From an uncultured Gemmatimonadota bacterium (GTDB lineage Bacteria > Gemmatimonadota > Gemmatimonadetes > Gemmatimonadales > GWC2-71-9), in the NCBI GenBank assembly GCA_946479805.1, contig CAMLHP010000009.1:1-30722 (forward strand): a DNA stretch of 30,722 nt, in the 5' to 3' direction. The position numbers and the translations under genes are program-made. Below the pieces are notes generated by a model. The model was given only the letters and a program-made list of their open reading frames with translations. It was not told the origin of the DNA and did no database searches. Numbering within the stretch: position 1 is the first letter of the stretch; each line of letters begins with the position of its first letter. Shown here piece by piece: positions 24,293-30,722 of the stretch.

Positions 24293-26159
24293 GACCATTG
24301 CCGCACCGCCCCCGGCCGCATCGCGCCGAGCCACCGAGCAGGAGGCAAGGGATGTGGCGGAAGCCTCGAGGGAGAAGGGCTGGGAGTCGCCCAGCTTCGT
24401 GCGAGAGCTGTTCGAGGGGAACTTCCGGCTCGGACTGGTGCATCCCTACCCGGTGCCCGACCCCACCGAGGTGGAACGGTCACGGCCGTTCATGGAAAAG
24501 CTCGCGGCCTTCATGCGGGACAAAGTGGACAGCGATGCCATCGACCGCGACGGGAAGATCCCTGGGGAGAACATCACCAGCTTGCGGGAGATGGGCGCCT
24601 TCGGAATCAAGATCCCGGAGGAGTACGGCGGGCTCGGCTTCAACCAGCTGGCCTACACCCATGCCATCGGCCTTGTCACCAGCCTGGACGGGAACCTCAC
24701 TGCGCTGCTGTCGGCGCACCAGTCAATCGGCCTGCCGCAGCCACTCAAGCTTTTCGGAACCGAAGAGCAGAAGCGGAAGTACTTCCCCCGGCTCGCCAAG
24801 GGCGCCATCAGTGCGTTCGCGCTCACGGAGGATGGCGTGGGTTCCGATCCAGCCGGGGTCGAGACGTCGGCGGTGCTCTCCGAGGATGGCAGGAGCTACG
24901 TCCTGAATGGCGAAAAGCTCTGGTGCACCAATGGCACCATCGCCGAACTGTACGTCGTGATGGCCCGGACCGGTCCCAACGCCATAACCGCGTTCATCGT
25001 GGAGCGCGACTGGCCCGGAGTGGAGGTCGTCCAGCGGCTCCACTTCATGGGCCTCAGGGCACTGGAGAACGGCGTCGTCCGCTTCACCAACGTCAAGGTG
25101 CCGGTCGAGAACGTGCTCTGGGGAGAGGGCAAGGGACTCAAGCTGGCGCTGATCACGCTCAATACCGGGCGCCTGACGCTGCCGGCGTCGTGCCAGACGG
25201 CGGGCAAGCGCTGCCTGGAGATCGCACGAACCTGGGCCGCGGAGCGGGAGCAGTGGGGAGCGCCGATTGGAAAGCACGAGGCCATAGCCAGCAAGCTGGG
25301 GCGCATGGCGGCCGATGTGTACGCGATGGAGGCCGTCAGCGATCTCGCAAGCAACATGGCCGACCGCGGCGGATACGACATCCGGCTCGAGGCCGCGATG
25401 GCCAAGATGTGGAACACCGAGACCGCCTGGCGCGTGATCGACGATACCATGCAGATCAGGGGCGGCCGAGGCTACGAGACCGCGGATTCACTCCGGAGCC
25501 GGGGCGAGCGGCCCGACCCGGTGGAGCGGATCATGCGTGACATGCGCATCAACCTGATCTTCGAGGGCACCAGCGAGATCATGCGGCTGTTCATCGCCCG
25601 TGAAGCAGTGGACACCCACCTCGATGTGGCAGGGGACCTGGTGGACCCCCGGACGAGCGGCAAGCAGAAGTTCCAGGCGGCGCTCAAGGCGGCGGCGTTC
25701 TACAGCTGGTGGTACCCCACCCGCTGGCTGGGCTGGGGCTGGTGGCCCCGCTACTCCGAGTTCGGCCCGCTGGCGACCCACGTGAGGTTCGTCGAGCGGC
25801 GGTCACGCAAGTTGGCGCGGACGCTGTTCCACTGCATGGTGCGCTTCGGGCCGCGGCTGGAGAAGCGTCAGCTGGTGCTGGGACGGCTGGTGGAGATCGG
25901 CGCGGAACTGCTCGCGATGACAGCTGTGTGCGCGAGGGCACTGCAGGAAACCCAGGGCGGTCAAGCCGGATCAGGGGCGGAAAGCAGGCCGCCCGCGGGC
26001 GGTCCGCTGGAACTGGCGAACGTGTTCTGCCTGCACGCACGGCGGCGGGTGGACGACCGCTTCCGCGCGGTGTGGGCCAACGACGACACGGCTACGTACA
26101 AGCTGTCGCAGCGAGTGCTGTCGGGCGACCACTCGTGGCTGGAGAGAGGAATTGTGTAG
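24285..26159 (+). CDS. Acyl-CoA dehydrogenase with C-terminal extension
   Basis: 624 residues, flavoprotein of fatty-acid beta-oxidation. The catalytic core (about 75-455) shows FGIKIPEEYGGLG, the FAD/substrate motif ALTEDGVGSDPAG, NGEKLWCTNG, the REQWGAPIGKHEAI stretch, MQIRGGRGYE and the catalytic-base region IFEGTSEIMRLFIARE. About 170 further residues, helical with a Trp-rich patch (FYSWWYPTRWLGWGWW), resemble the C-terminal domain of very-long-chain (ACADVL/ACAD9-like) enzymes that contact membranes. It would oxidise long-chain acyl-CoA and feed electrons to quinone through ETF. The upstream TetR gene overlaps it by 8 bases. Its TAG stop is the start of the 9-bp repeat patch. Confidence 0.91.
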   Translation: MPETIAAPPPAASRRATEQEARDVAEASREKGWESPSFVRELFEGNFRLGLVHPYPVPDPTEVERSRPFMEKLAAFMRDKVDSDAIDRDGKIPGENITSLREMGAFGIKIPEEYGGLGFNQLAYTHAIGLVTSLDGNLTALLSAHQSIGLPQPLKLFGTEEQKRKYFPRLAKGAISAFALTEDGVGSDPAGVETSAVLSEDGRSYVLNGEKLWCTNGTIAELYVVMARTGPNAITAFIVERDWPGVEVVQRLHFMGLRALENGVVRFTNVKVPVENVLWGEGKGLKLALITLNTGRLTLPASCQTAGKRCLEIARTWAAEREQWGAPIGKHEAIASKLGRMAADVYAMEAVSDLASNMADRGGYDIRLEAAMAKMWNTETAWRVIDDTMQIRGGRGYETADSLRSRGERPDPVERIMRDMRINLIFEGTSEIMRLFIAREAVDTHLDVAGDLVDPRTSGKQKFQAALKAAAFYSWWYPTRWLGWGWWPRYSEFGPLATHVRFVERRSRKLARTLFHCMVRFGPRLEKRQLVLGRLVEIGAELLAMTAVCARALQETQGGQAGSGAESRPPAGGPLELANVFCLHARRRVDDRFRAVWANDDTATYKLSQRVLSGDHSWLERGIV

Positions 26160-26262
26160 GTAGAAGAGGTAGAAAAGGTAGAAGAGGTAGAAGAGGTAGA
26201 GGGGATAGAAGAGGGTGAGGTGTTCCCCGTTCTACCTCTTCTACCTCTTCTACCTCTTCTAC
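26159..26262. repeat. Head-to-head 9-bp tandem repeats, unit GGTAGAAGA
   Basis: The left arm (26159-26203) has four 9-bp steps of GGTAGAAGA plus a partial one. The right arm (26230-26262) has three and two-thirds steps of TTCTACCTC. At least 23 bp of perfect stem can form, with GGGGA/TCCCC extending it near the loop. It sits between the acyl-CoA dehydrogenase stop codon and the BTAD regulator and probably ends transcription of the former. Confidence 0.9.
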
Positions 26263-26372
26263 AATCCACCCCCCCTCTAGCGGACCCGCGCAATTGGCTG
26301 CAGTATGGCTGGAGGTGCCGGTTTCCCCCCGTCAAACCCAGCCGGTACGGCCATTTGCACCCCCGATTTTGC

Positions 26373-28106
26373 ATGGAACTCACTACCCTTGGCTCGCTGG
26401 CGCTCTGGTCTGACGGCGCCCTGGTACTCCCGCGGCGCCGCAAGACACTCGCCCTGCTGGCCTGGCTCGCTGTCCACGAGGGCATCACCCGGCAGCGTGA
26501 CTCGCTGGCTCGGCTGCTCTGGCCTGGCCGCGACCTGGCTCGCGCACGTCATTCGTTGAGGCAGGCCCTGGCGGAGCTGCGCCAGGTGCTTCCCGATGCA
26601 ATTACGGTCTCCACCAGCGAGGTCACGCTTCACGCCGGCGCGGTCGGGCTCGACGTGCGCAGGTTCGAGGCGGCGAGGGCTGAGGAGCGCTGGGGCGATG
26701 CCCTGCGCTGCTGGAAGGGCGAATTCCTGGCTGGCGCCGACTCACTGGCAGGGGAAGAGTTTGCCGCCTGGCTCGAGTCCGAGAGAAGCCGCCTGCGCCC
26801 ACTGCTGGCCGCTGTGGTCGAAATGGACGCGGTCCTGGCGCTGGAGCGCGGCGACTGGGCACGCGCCCGGGAACGCGCCAGCTGGTGGCGGGCGAACTAC
26901 CCTGAATCGGTGGAGGCGCGCCGCCTGTCCGAGCGGGTCGAGCGCGAAACCGGGCGACATGCGGTTGGCACCGGGCCGGCATTTGTCGGGCGGGATGGCG
27001 AGCTGCTGCAGCTGGCGGATGCTTGGCGGGAAGCTTCCTCCGGATGCGGAAGGGTTGTGGCGATCCGGGGTCCAGCGGGCGTGGGCACGAGCCGGCTGGT
27101 GAGCGAGTTCGTGCGCCACGTCGAGAGGAAGCCGGACGTGGCGTTCGTGCGCCGTGCCAGCGGCGTCACGGCCCCAGCCGCCCGAAGACTGGTGGATGAG
27201 CTTCGCCCTACCCGGGGCCGGGCCATGCTCGTCACTTTCGATGACGCTGATGCGGACGACGCTGCGATGATCCGGTCGCTGGCGGACACGGTGCCTCCCC
27301 ACATGCTGGTGATCGTTGCCGGCCGCGAACACCCGCTGGACGGTACCCCGCTGGGAACCCCGCAGATCCGGGATTCGAGGGTTACCCGTCTCCGCCTCTC
27401 CGGTCTCAACCCTGACGCCGCTCGTGAACTCATCGGCTCCCGCATCCGGCTGACCCCTCGCGATGCCCGGCAGCTGGCCCATCGGCTGCACGCGGACACG
27501 GGCGGCAGGCCGGGGGCCATGCTGCAGTTGCTCGACGAGTTGCTCGACGAAGGCCTCATAGCCGAGGCAGAGCATGGCGGTTTGGAGCTGGCGCGAGGGA
27601 TGCCGCGGGGACCAGTGCCGATGGCGCTGGACCGGACCGAGCGCACCCAGCGGCGACTGGCGCGAATGACCGCGGAAGGACGCCGCGTGGTCGAGGCCCT
27701 CGCGGTGCTGGGCGGAAGCCAGGGCCTCGAAGACCTGTCACTGGTGAGCCGGGTGCAGACCGGAGCCTGCCGGGAGGCACTGCGGGAGGCGATCCAGCGA
27801 GGACTGGTCCATCGCCATGTATCCGACGGCGCGTACCGCCTGCACGGACAAACGCTGGCGGAGCCGATCTATGAGCTGACGCCAGCGGACCGGCGCCGCT
27901 CGATGCACCGGCTGGCGGCCCGGGTCGTGGGTCGCCGGGCAAGGTCGGATCGCAGACTTCGGGAGGTGGCCCGGATCCACCGGCGGCTGGCGCGACCCAG
28001 TTGGGCACACTCCTGGCATGGCGTCGCCCGCCGGCTGGCGCGGGCAGGGGCCTTGATCCTGGGCGGCAGCGAGCCATCTTCCGCGCCGACCACACCCGGA
28101 CGTTGA
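26373..28106 (+). CDS. BTAD-type transcriptional regulator with degenerate ATPase domain
   Basis: 577 residues. Residues 1-95 form an OmpR/SARP-like winged helix (LPRRRKTLALLAWLAV, ARHSLRQALAELRQVLP), 100-200 a bacterial transcriptional-activation domain with GEFLAGADSLAGEEFAAWLESER, and about 210-500 an AAA/STAND-type ATPase (FVGRDGELLQL). Its P-loop reads GPAGVGTSR: the Walker A lysine of GxxGxGK[ST] is replaced by threonine. The Walker B-like MLVTFDDAD is kept. The protein ends soon after the ATPase domain, without long TPR repeats. The start at 26373 (MELTTLGSLALW) matches how this family begins; no ribosome site is visible, so a leaderless or unusual start is possible. QueF starts 4 bases after its stop. 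Confidence 0.85.
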   Translation: MELTTLGSLALWSDGALVLPRRRKTLALLAWLAVHEGITRQRDSLARLLWPGRDLARARHSLRQALAELRQVLPDAITVSTSEVTLHAGAVGLDVRRFEAARAEERWGDALRCWKGEFLAGADSLAGEEFAAWLESERSRLRPLLAAVVEMDAVLALERGDWARARERASWWRANYPESVEARRLSERVERETGRHAVGTGPAFVGRDGELLQLADAWREASSGCGRVVAIRGPAGVGTSRLVSEFVRHVERKPDVAFVRRASGVTAPAARRLVDELRPTRGRAMLVTFDDADADDAAMIRSLADTVPPHMLVIVAGREHPLDGTPLGTPQIRDSRVTRLRLSGLNPDAARELIGSRIRLTPRDARQLAHRLHADTGGRPGAMLQLLDELLDEGLIAEAEHGGLELARGMPRGPVPMALDRTERTQRRLARMTAEGRRVVEALAVLGGSQGLEDLSLVSRVQTGACREALREAIQRGLVHRHVSDGAYRLHGQTLAEPIYELTPADRRRSMHRLAARVVGRRARSDRRLREVARIHRRLARPSWAHSWHGVARRLARAGALILGGSEPSSAPTTPGR

Positions 28107-28110
28107 CCCG

Positions 28111-28491
28111 ATGGCGACAGCTGAAGGCCGCACTATTCCGTTCACCGGTCCCGAGGCGATCGACGTCGCGGTTCTCGAGACATTCCCCTACGAAGGTCCC
28201 GAGCAGGAGATCGTCACCGAGACCCGCGAGTTCAGCGCCGTATGCCCCTACAGCGGGCTGCCCGACTACGCCCTGCTCCGCATCACCTACGTCCCGGGCG
28301 ACCGCTGCGTGGAGCTCAAGAGCCTCAAGTACTACATAACCAGCTATCGCAGCGTCGGGATCTTCCAGGAACACGCCACCGGCCGGATGGCCGACGACCT
28401 GTTCAAGCTGCTGCAGCCCAAGCGGCTCGAGGTGACCACCGTCTACAATGTGCGCGGCGGATTTGAGACGACCTGCACGGTAAGGCGGTAG
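28111..28491 (+). CDS. queF: NADPH-dependent 7-cyano-7-deazaguanine reductase QueF
   Basis: 126 residues, the short unimodular type of QueF. It reduces preQ0 to preQ1 in queuosine synthesis. The nucleophile is C45 in FSAVCPYSGLPDYA, with D52 as general acid; the family NADPH motif is ELKSLKYYITSYR, and QEHA (E87, H88) completes the active site. It starts 4 bases after the BTAD regulator stop, so both are on one transcript; no other queuosine gene or preQ1 riboswitch is nearby. Its last codons (TVRR and TAG) are written by the 8-bp repeat, so the natural C-terminus may be repeat-derived. Confidence 0.95.
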   Translation: MATAEGRTIPFTGPEAIDVAVLETFPYEGPEQEIVTETREFSAVCPYSGLPDYALLRITYVPGDRCVELKSLKYYITSYRSVGIFQEHATGRMADDLFKLLQPKRLEVTTVYNVRGGFETTCTVRR

Positions 28492-28584
28492 GGCGGTAGG
28501 GCGGTATGAACAACTCTGCCTTACCGCCTTACCGCCTTACCGTCCTACCGCCTTACCGCCTTACCGCCTTACCGCCCTGCCGCC
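28477..28584. repeat. Head-to-head 8-bp tandem repeats between queF and the M28 peptidase
   Basis: The left arm (28477-28506) has three and a half GGCGGTAG units; the right arm (28521-28584) has eight 8-bp steps of TTACCGCC with few changes. Loop about 14 bases. The queF TAG (28489-28491) and the peptidase TAA (28571-28569) are both inside the repeats. No separate T-tailed terminator is present, so the repeat hairpin probably serves both genes. Confidence 0.9.
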
Positions 28585-30056
28585 CTCGTCTCTCCTCGCG
28601 GCAGCAGTTCTTCCAGATTTGCCAGCATGTAGGCGTTAACCGCCATCACCGCCGCGGCCTGCTTGAGGTCGCCCGCGACGGCCTTGTCGTAGCTGTCGCT
28701 CTGCGAGTGGTGGGTGTGGTCGTAGCCCCGGCTTATCTGGTCGTAGTTGAAGGCCGGGATGCCGTAGGGAACGAAAGCGAGATGGTCGGTCCCGCCCTTG
28801 TTGTTGGGCCGCACGGCCGATGCGCCGAGTGACGCCACCGGCGCCAGCAGGTCGTTCCACAACTGCTCGAATTCGGTCCTTCCCTGCAGCGCCTGCCCGG
28901 TGATGGCTCCGGTGCCATTGTCCAGCACCAGCACCGCCTGCACCTTCGCGGCATCCGCCGCGTGCTGCTCGGCGTAGGCCCGGCTCCCGATGAGTCCCTG
29001 CTCTTCCCCGCCGAACAGGATGAACCGGATGGTGCGCTTCGGCTTGAGGCCGCTGGCCTGGATGATCCGCGCCGCCTCCATCACCGCCATCGATGACGCG
29101 CCGTTGTCGGTGACGCCCTGGGAGAGGTCCCAGCTGTCGTAGTGCGCCCCCACGATGACGACCTCATCCGGTTTCTCGCTTCCGCGAATCTCTCCTATCA
29201 CGTTCCACTGCTCCACCGGCGCCGAGCCGATGGTGTTCTCGATGCTCACCGCCAGCCGCGGCGCCAGCCCCGCCTCGACCTGGCGGTCGAACATCAGGTA
29301 GTCCTCGTGCGGCACCACGATCCGCGGCAGCGGCGAGACGCTGAACGGCGAACCGCTCATCGTGAGCAGGGTGTGCTCCTTGCCGCCGTCGGAAATGACG
29401 CCGAGCGCACCGGCGTCGAGCAGCAGCTGGTTGCGGTCGCTGCTGAACTGCCGGGCCCGCTGGCGGGCAGCTGCCGAGGTGTCGCCCGCAGCGCGCGCGG
29501 CCCGGCGGCGGTCGAGGGCCGCACGACGCTCAGCGCTGTCGGCAGCGTTCATTGCGGGGCCGTCGGGGTTCCAGACGAATGACGGCTCACCCAGCAGGAG
29601 CCATGCGCCGCGGATCCGGTCGCGGCTGGCGGCGAGGTCCTCGGGCGAGCCGATGTCCACGCGGACGATGGGACCGGAGCGCACCTGACCCCCGGTTCCG
29701 GCGGTCCAGGCCCAGCTGTAGGCAACGACCGGCCGCTCGAAGGGAGCCACCAGCCACGCCGAAACAGGACCGCGCTCCCAGGTGACGCCGAAGGGAAATG
29801 CCTCCAGGCTGGCATCCAGGCCGTAGGCCCGGAACTTCTCCACCGCCCAGTCGTCGGCGCGGCGCATCGCGGCAGATCCGCTCAGGCGAGGCCCGATGGC
29901 GTCGCTCAGGTATCGAAGGTTGTCCATCAGTTCCGAGTGGTCCATCGCCTGGGCGATGAGGCGGCCGGCACCGGCGGTGTCGACCTGCTGTGCATGGACT
30001 GCGGCTGCGGGAACGGCCAGGAGGGCAAGAGCCAGCGGGAATTTCCTGGGTGACAC
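28569..30056 (-). CDS. Secreted M28-family zinc aminopeptidase
   Basis: About 495 residues. The signal peptide covers residues 1-22 (FPLALALLAVPAAAVHA). A PA-domain-like insert lies between about 120 and 270. The M28 metal site is visible: VGAHYDSWD (first His, Asp), TDNGASSMAVMEAARI (bridging Asp), FGGEEQGLIGSRAY (catalytic Glu pair), a later Asp in LVLDNGTG, and HHSQSDSYDKA with the last His. It would cleave N-terminal amino acids or act as a carboxypeptidase outside the cytoplasm. The GTG start at 30056 has GGAG 8 bases upstream and begins the signal peptide; ATG at 30080 is the alternative, and longer frames run into the divergent citrate synthase gene. C-terminal AAGR and the stop are encoded by repeat units. 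Confidence 0.9.
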   Translation of the reverse strand: MSPRKFPLALALLAVPAAAVHAQQVDTAGAGRLIAQAMDHSELMDNLRYLSDAIGPRLSGSAAMRRADDWAVEKFRAYGLDASLEAFPFGVTWERGPVSAWLVAPFERPVVAYSWAWTAGTGGQVRSGPIVRVDIGSPEDLAASRDRIRGAWLLLGEPSFVWNPDGPAMNAADSAERRAALDRRRAARAAGDTSAAARQRARQFSSDRNQLLLDAGALGVISDGGKEHTLLTMSGSPFSVSPLPRIVVPHEDYLMFDRQVEAGLAPRLAVSIENTIGSAPVEQWNVIGEIRGSEKPDEVVIVGAHYDSWDLSQGVTDNGASSMAVMEAARIIQASGLKPKRTIRFILFGGEEQGLIGSRAYAEQHAADAAKVQAVLVLDNGTGAITGQALQGRTEFEQLWNDLLAPVASLGASAVRPNNKGGTDHLAFVPYGIPAFNYDQISRGYDHTHHSQSDSYDKAVAGDLKQAAAVMAVNAYMLANLEELLPRGETRAAGR

Positions 30057-30204
30057 GATCAGCTCCGGTGTCTGGGCCATGGGGGGGGTGGGACTTCCCT
30101 GCATACGCATGGCCGCCGGCGAATGTTGCGGCGGCGGTTTCGGCGGCCCCGTAGCGCGACTATCTTTGCCCCGGAACCCGCCTGACAACCCAAGGATGCC
30201 GTTC
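30057..30204. other. Divergent intergenic region
   Basis: Holds the promoters of the peptidase and citrate synthase genes. A run of eight to nine G (about 30081-30090) and a GC-rich stretch with GCCGCC/GGCGGC complementarity (about 30111-30145) are present. TATCTT at 30161-30166 could be a -10 for citrate synthase, with no good -35. Confidence 0.35.
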
Positions 30205-30722
30205 GTGCCCAACGATACCCTCACGATCACCGACAACCGCACCGGCAAGCAGTACGAGGTGCCCATCGCAGACGAAACCATCCGCGCGATGGACCTCCGC
30301 CAGATCAAGGTCAAGGACGACGACTTCGGCCTGATGACCTACGATCCCGCCTTCATGAACACCGCGGCCTGCCGCAGCGCCATAACATTCATCGATGGCG
30401 ACCGGGGGATCCTCCGCTACCGGGGGTACCCCATCGAGGAGCTGGCCGACAGGGCCTCATTCCTCGAGGTGGCGTACCTCCTGGCCGAAGGCGAACTCCC
30501 GACCGGCGAACAGCTGGACAAGTGGACCGCGGACATCCGCTACCACACCTACGTCCACACCAACCTCATCAAGTTCCTGGGCGGCTTCCGCTACGACGCC
30601 CACCCGATGGGAATGCTGCTGGGGGTGGTTGGCGCGCTCAGCACCTTCTATCCCGACGCCAAGGACCTGCACGACCCCGAGAACCGCTACATCCAGCGGG
30701 TGCGGCTGATGGCCAAGCTGCC
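30205..30722 (+). CDS. gltA: Citrate synthase, 5' part
   Basis: 172 residues before the window edge, about 40 percent of a type-II citrate synthase. It condenses acetyl-CoA and oxaloacetate to open the TCA cycle. Visible family marks are TRNTA-like FMNTAACRSAITFIDGD, GILRYRGYPIEELA, FLEVAYLLAEGELPT and the MGMLLGVVGALSTFYPD helix. The active-site His and Asp would lie beyond the window. Start choice: GTG at 30205 (PNDTLTITDNRTGK) has AAGGA 8 bases upstream; ATG at 30196 overlaps that ribosome site and is less likely. It is divergent from the M28 peptidase. Confidence 0.93.
   Translation, partial: MPNDTLTITDNRTGKQYEVPIADETIRAMDLRQIKVKDDDFGLMTYDPAFMNTAACRSAITFIDGDRGILRYRGYPIEELADRASFLEVAYLLAEGELPTGEQLDKWTADIRYHTYVHTNLIKFLGGFRYDAHPMGMLLGVVGALSTFYPDAKDLHDPENRYIQRVRLMAKL

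Noticed and set aside
26159..26262. Repeat patches as CRISPR arrays
   Set aside because: Units are 7-9 bp, directly adjacent, without spacers, and arranged in opposite orientations; no cas genes are present.
28107..28110. A preQ1 riboswitch ahead of queF
   Set aside because: Only four bases separate queF from the upstream gene, leaving no room for an aptamer outside coding sequence.
30395..30709. A 104-residue plus-strand frame near the right end
   Set aside because: It is Thr/Ser/Trp-rich and out of frame within the citrate synthase gene, whose protein is clearly recognisable.

Overview
The window is about two thirds G+C and reads as ordinary bacterial chromosome, with dense genes, several tightly coupled operons and no phage or transposon genes. 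The gene mix suggests Gemmatimonadota or a close relative: a complete alternative complex III operon, a PEP-CTERM protein, a Hanks-type kinase with its own extracytoplasmic domain, a BTAD-type regulator, a QueF of the short type and a bacterial ceramide cluster. This placement is inference from gene content; no rRNA or other phylogenetic marker was compared.

Layout. 1-610: a tandem-repeat patch, a terminator and a PEP-CTERM protein (minus). 826-897: tRNA-Ala(UGC). 1023-5192 (plus): four genes with overlapping stop/start codons, read as serine palmitoyltransferase, a GNAT-fold N-acyltransferase resembling bacterial ceramide synthase, an SDR resembling ceramide reductase CerR, and a PAP2 membrane enzyme. 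5233-5703 (minus): blue-copper lipoprotein. 5815-6597 (plus): cysteine-rich protein of unknown function. 6677-8189 (plus): ECF sigma factor and zinc-finger anti-sigma factor. 8313-15808 (minus): actABCDEF, the quinol-oxidising alternative complex III. 15959-19638 (minus): TrmJ-like methyltransferase, PilT-like ATPase, a hypothetical protein and a beta-hydroxyacid dehydrogenase. 19693-20880 (plus): DNA polymerase IV. 20928-23434 (minus): a Ser/Thr kinase and a membrane protein that repeats the kinase's extracytoplasmic domain. 23639-26159 (plus): TetR regulator and acyl-CoA dehydrogenase. 26373-28491 (plus): BTAD/ATPase regulator and QueF. 28569-30056 (minus): secreted M28 peptidase. 30205 to the end (plus): citrate synthase, cut by the window edge.

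How it works together. The ceramide cluster would condense serine with an acyl thioester, N-acylate and reduce the product, and possibly attach or remove a phospho-headgroup, making a membrane sphingolipid. The act operon passes electrons from quinol to a periplasmic carrier, and the nearby blue-copper lipoprotein is a plausible acceptor. Both have a TGTGA-N6-TCAC(A/G) palindrome upstream, as expected for a Crp/Fnr-family regulator.

The most unusual structural signal is a set of intergenic patches made of 7-, 8- or 9-bp tandem units. Most are arranged head-to-head so the transcript folds into a long hairpin. The units carry in-frame stop codons, and at least seven genes end inside such a patch. 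Unit sequences differ between loci while the architecture is shared.
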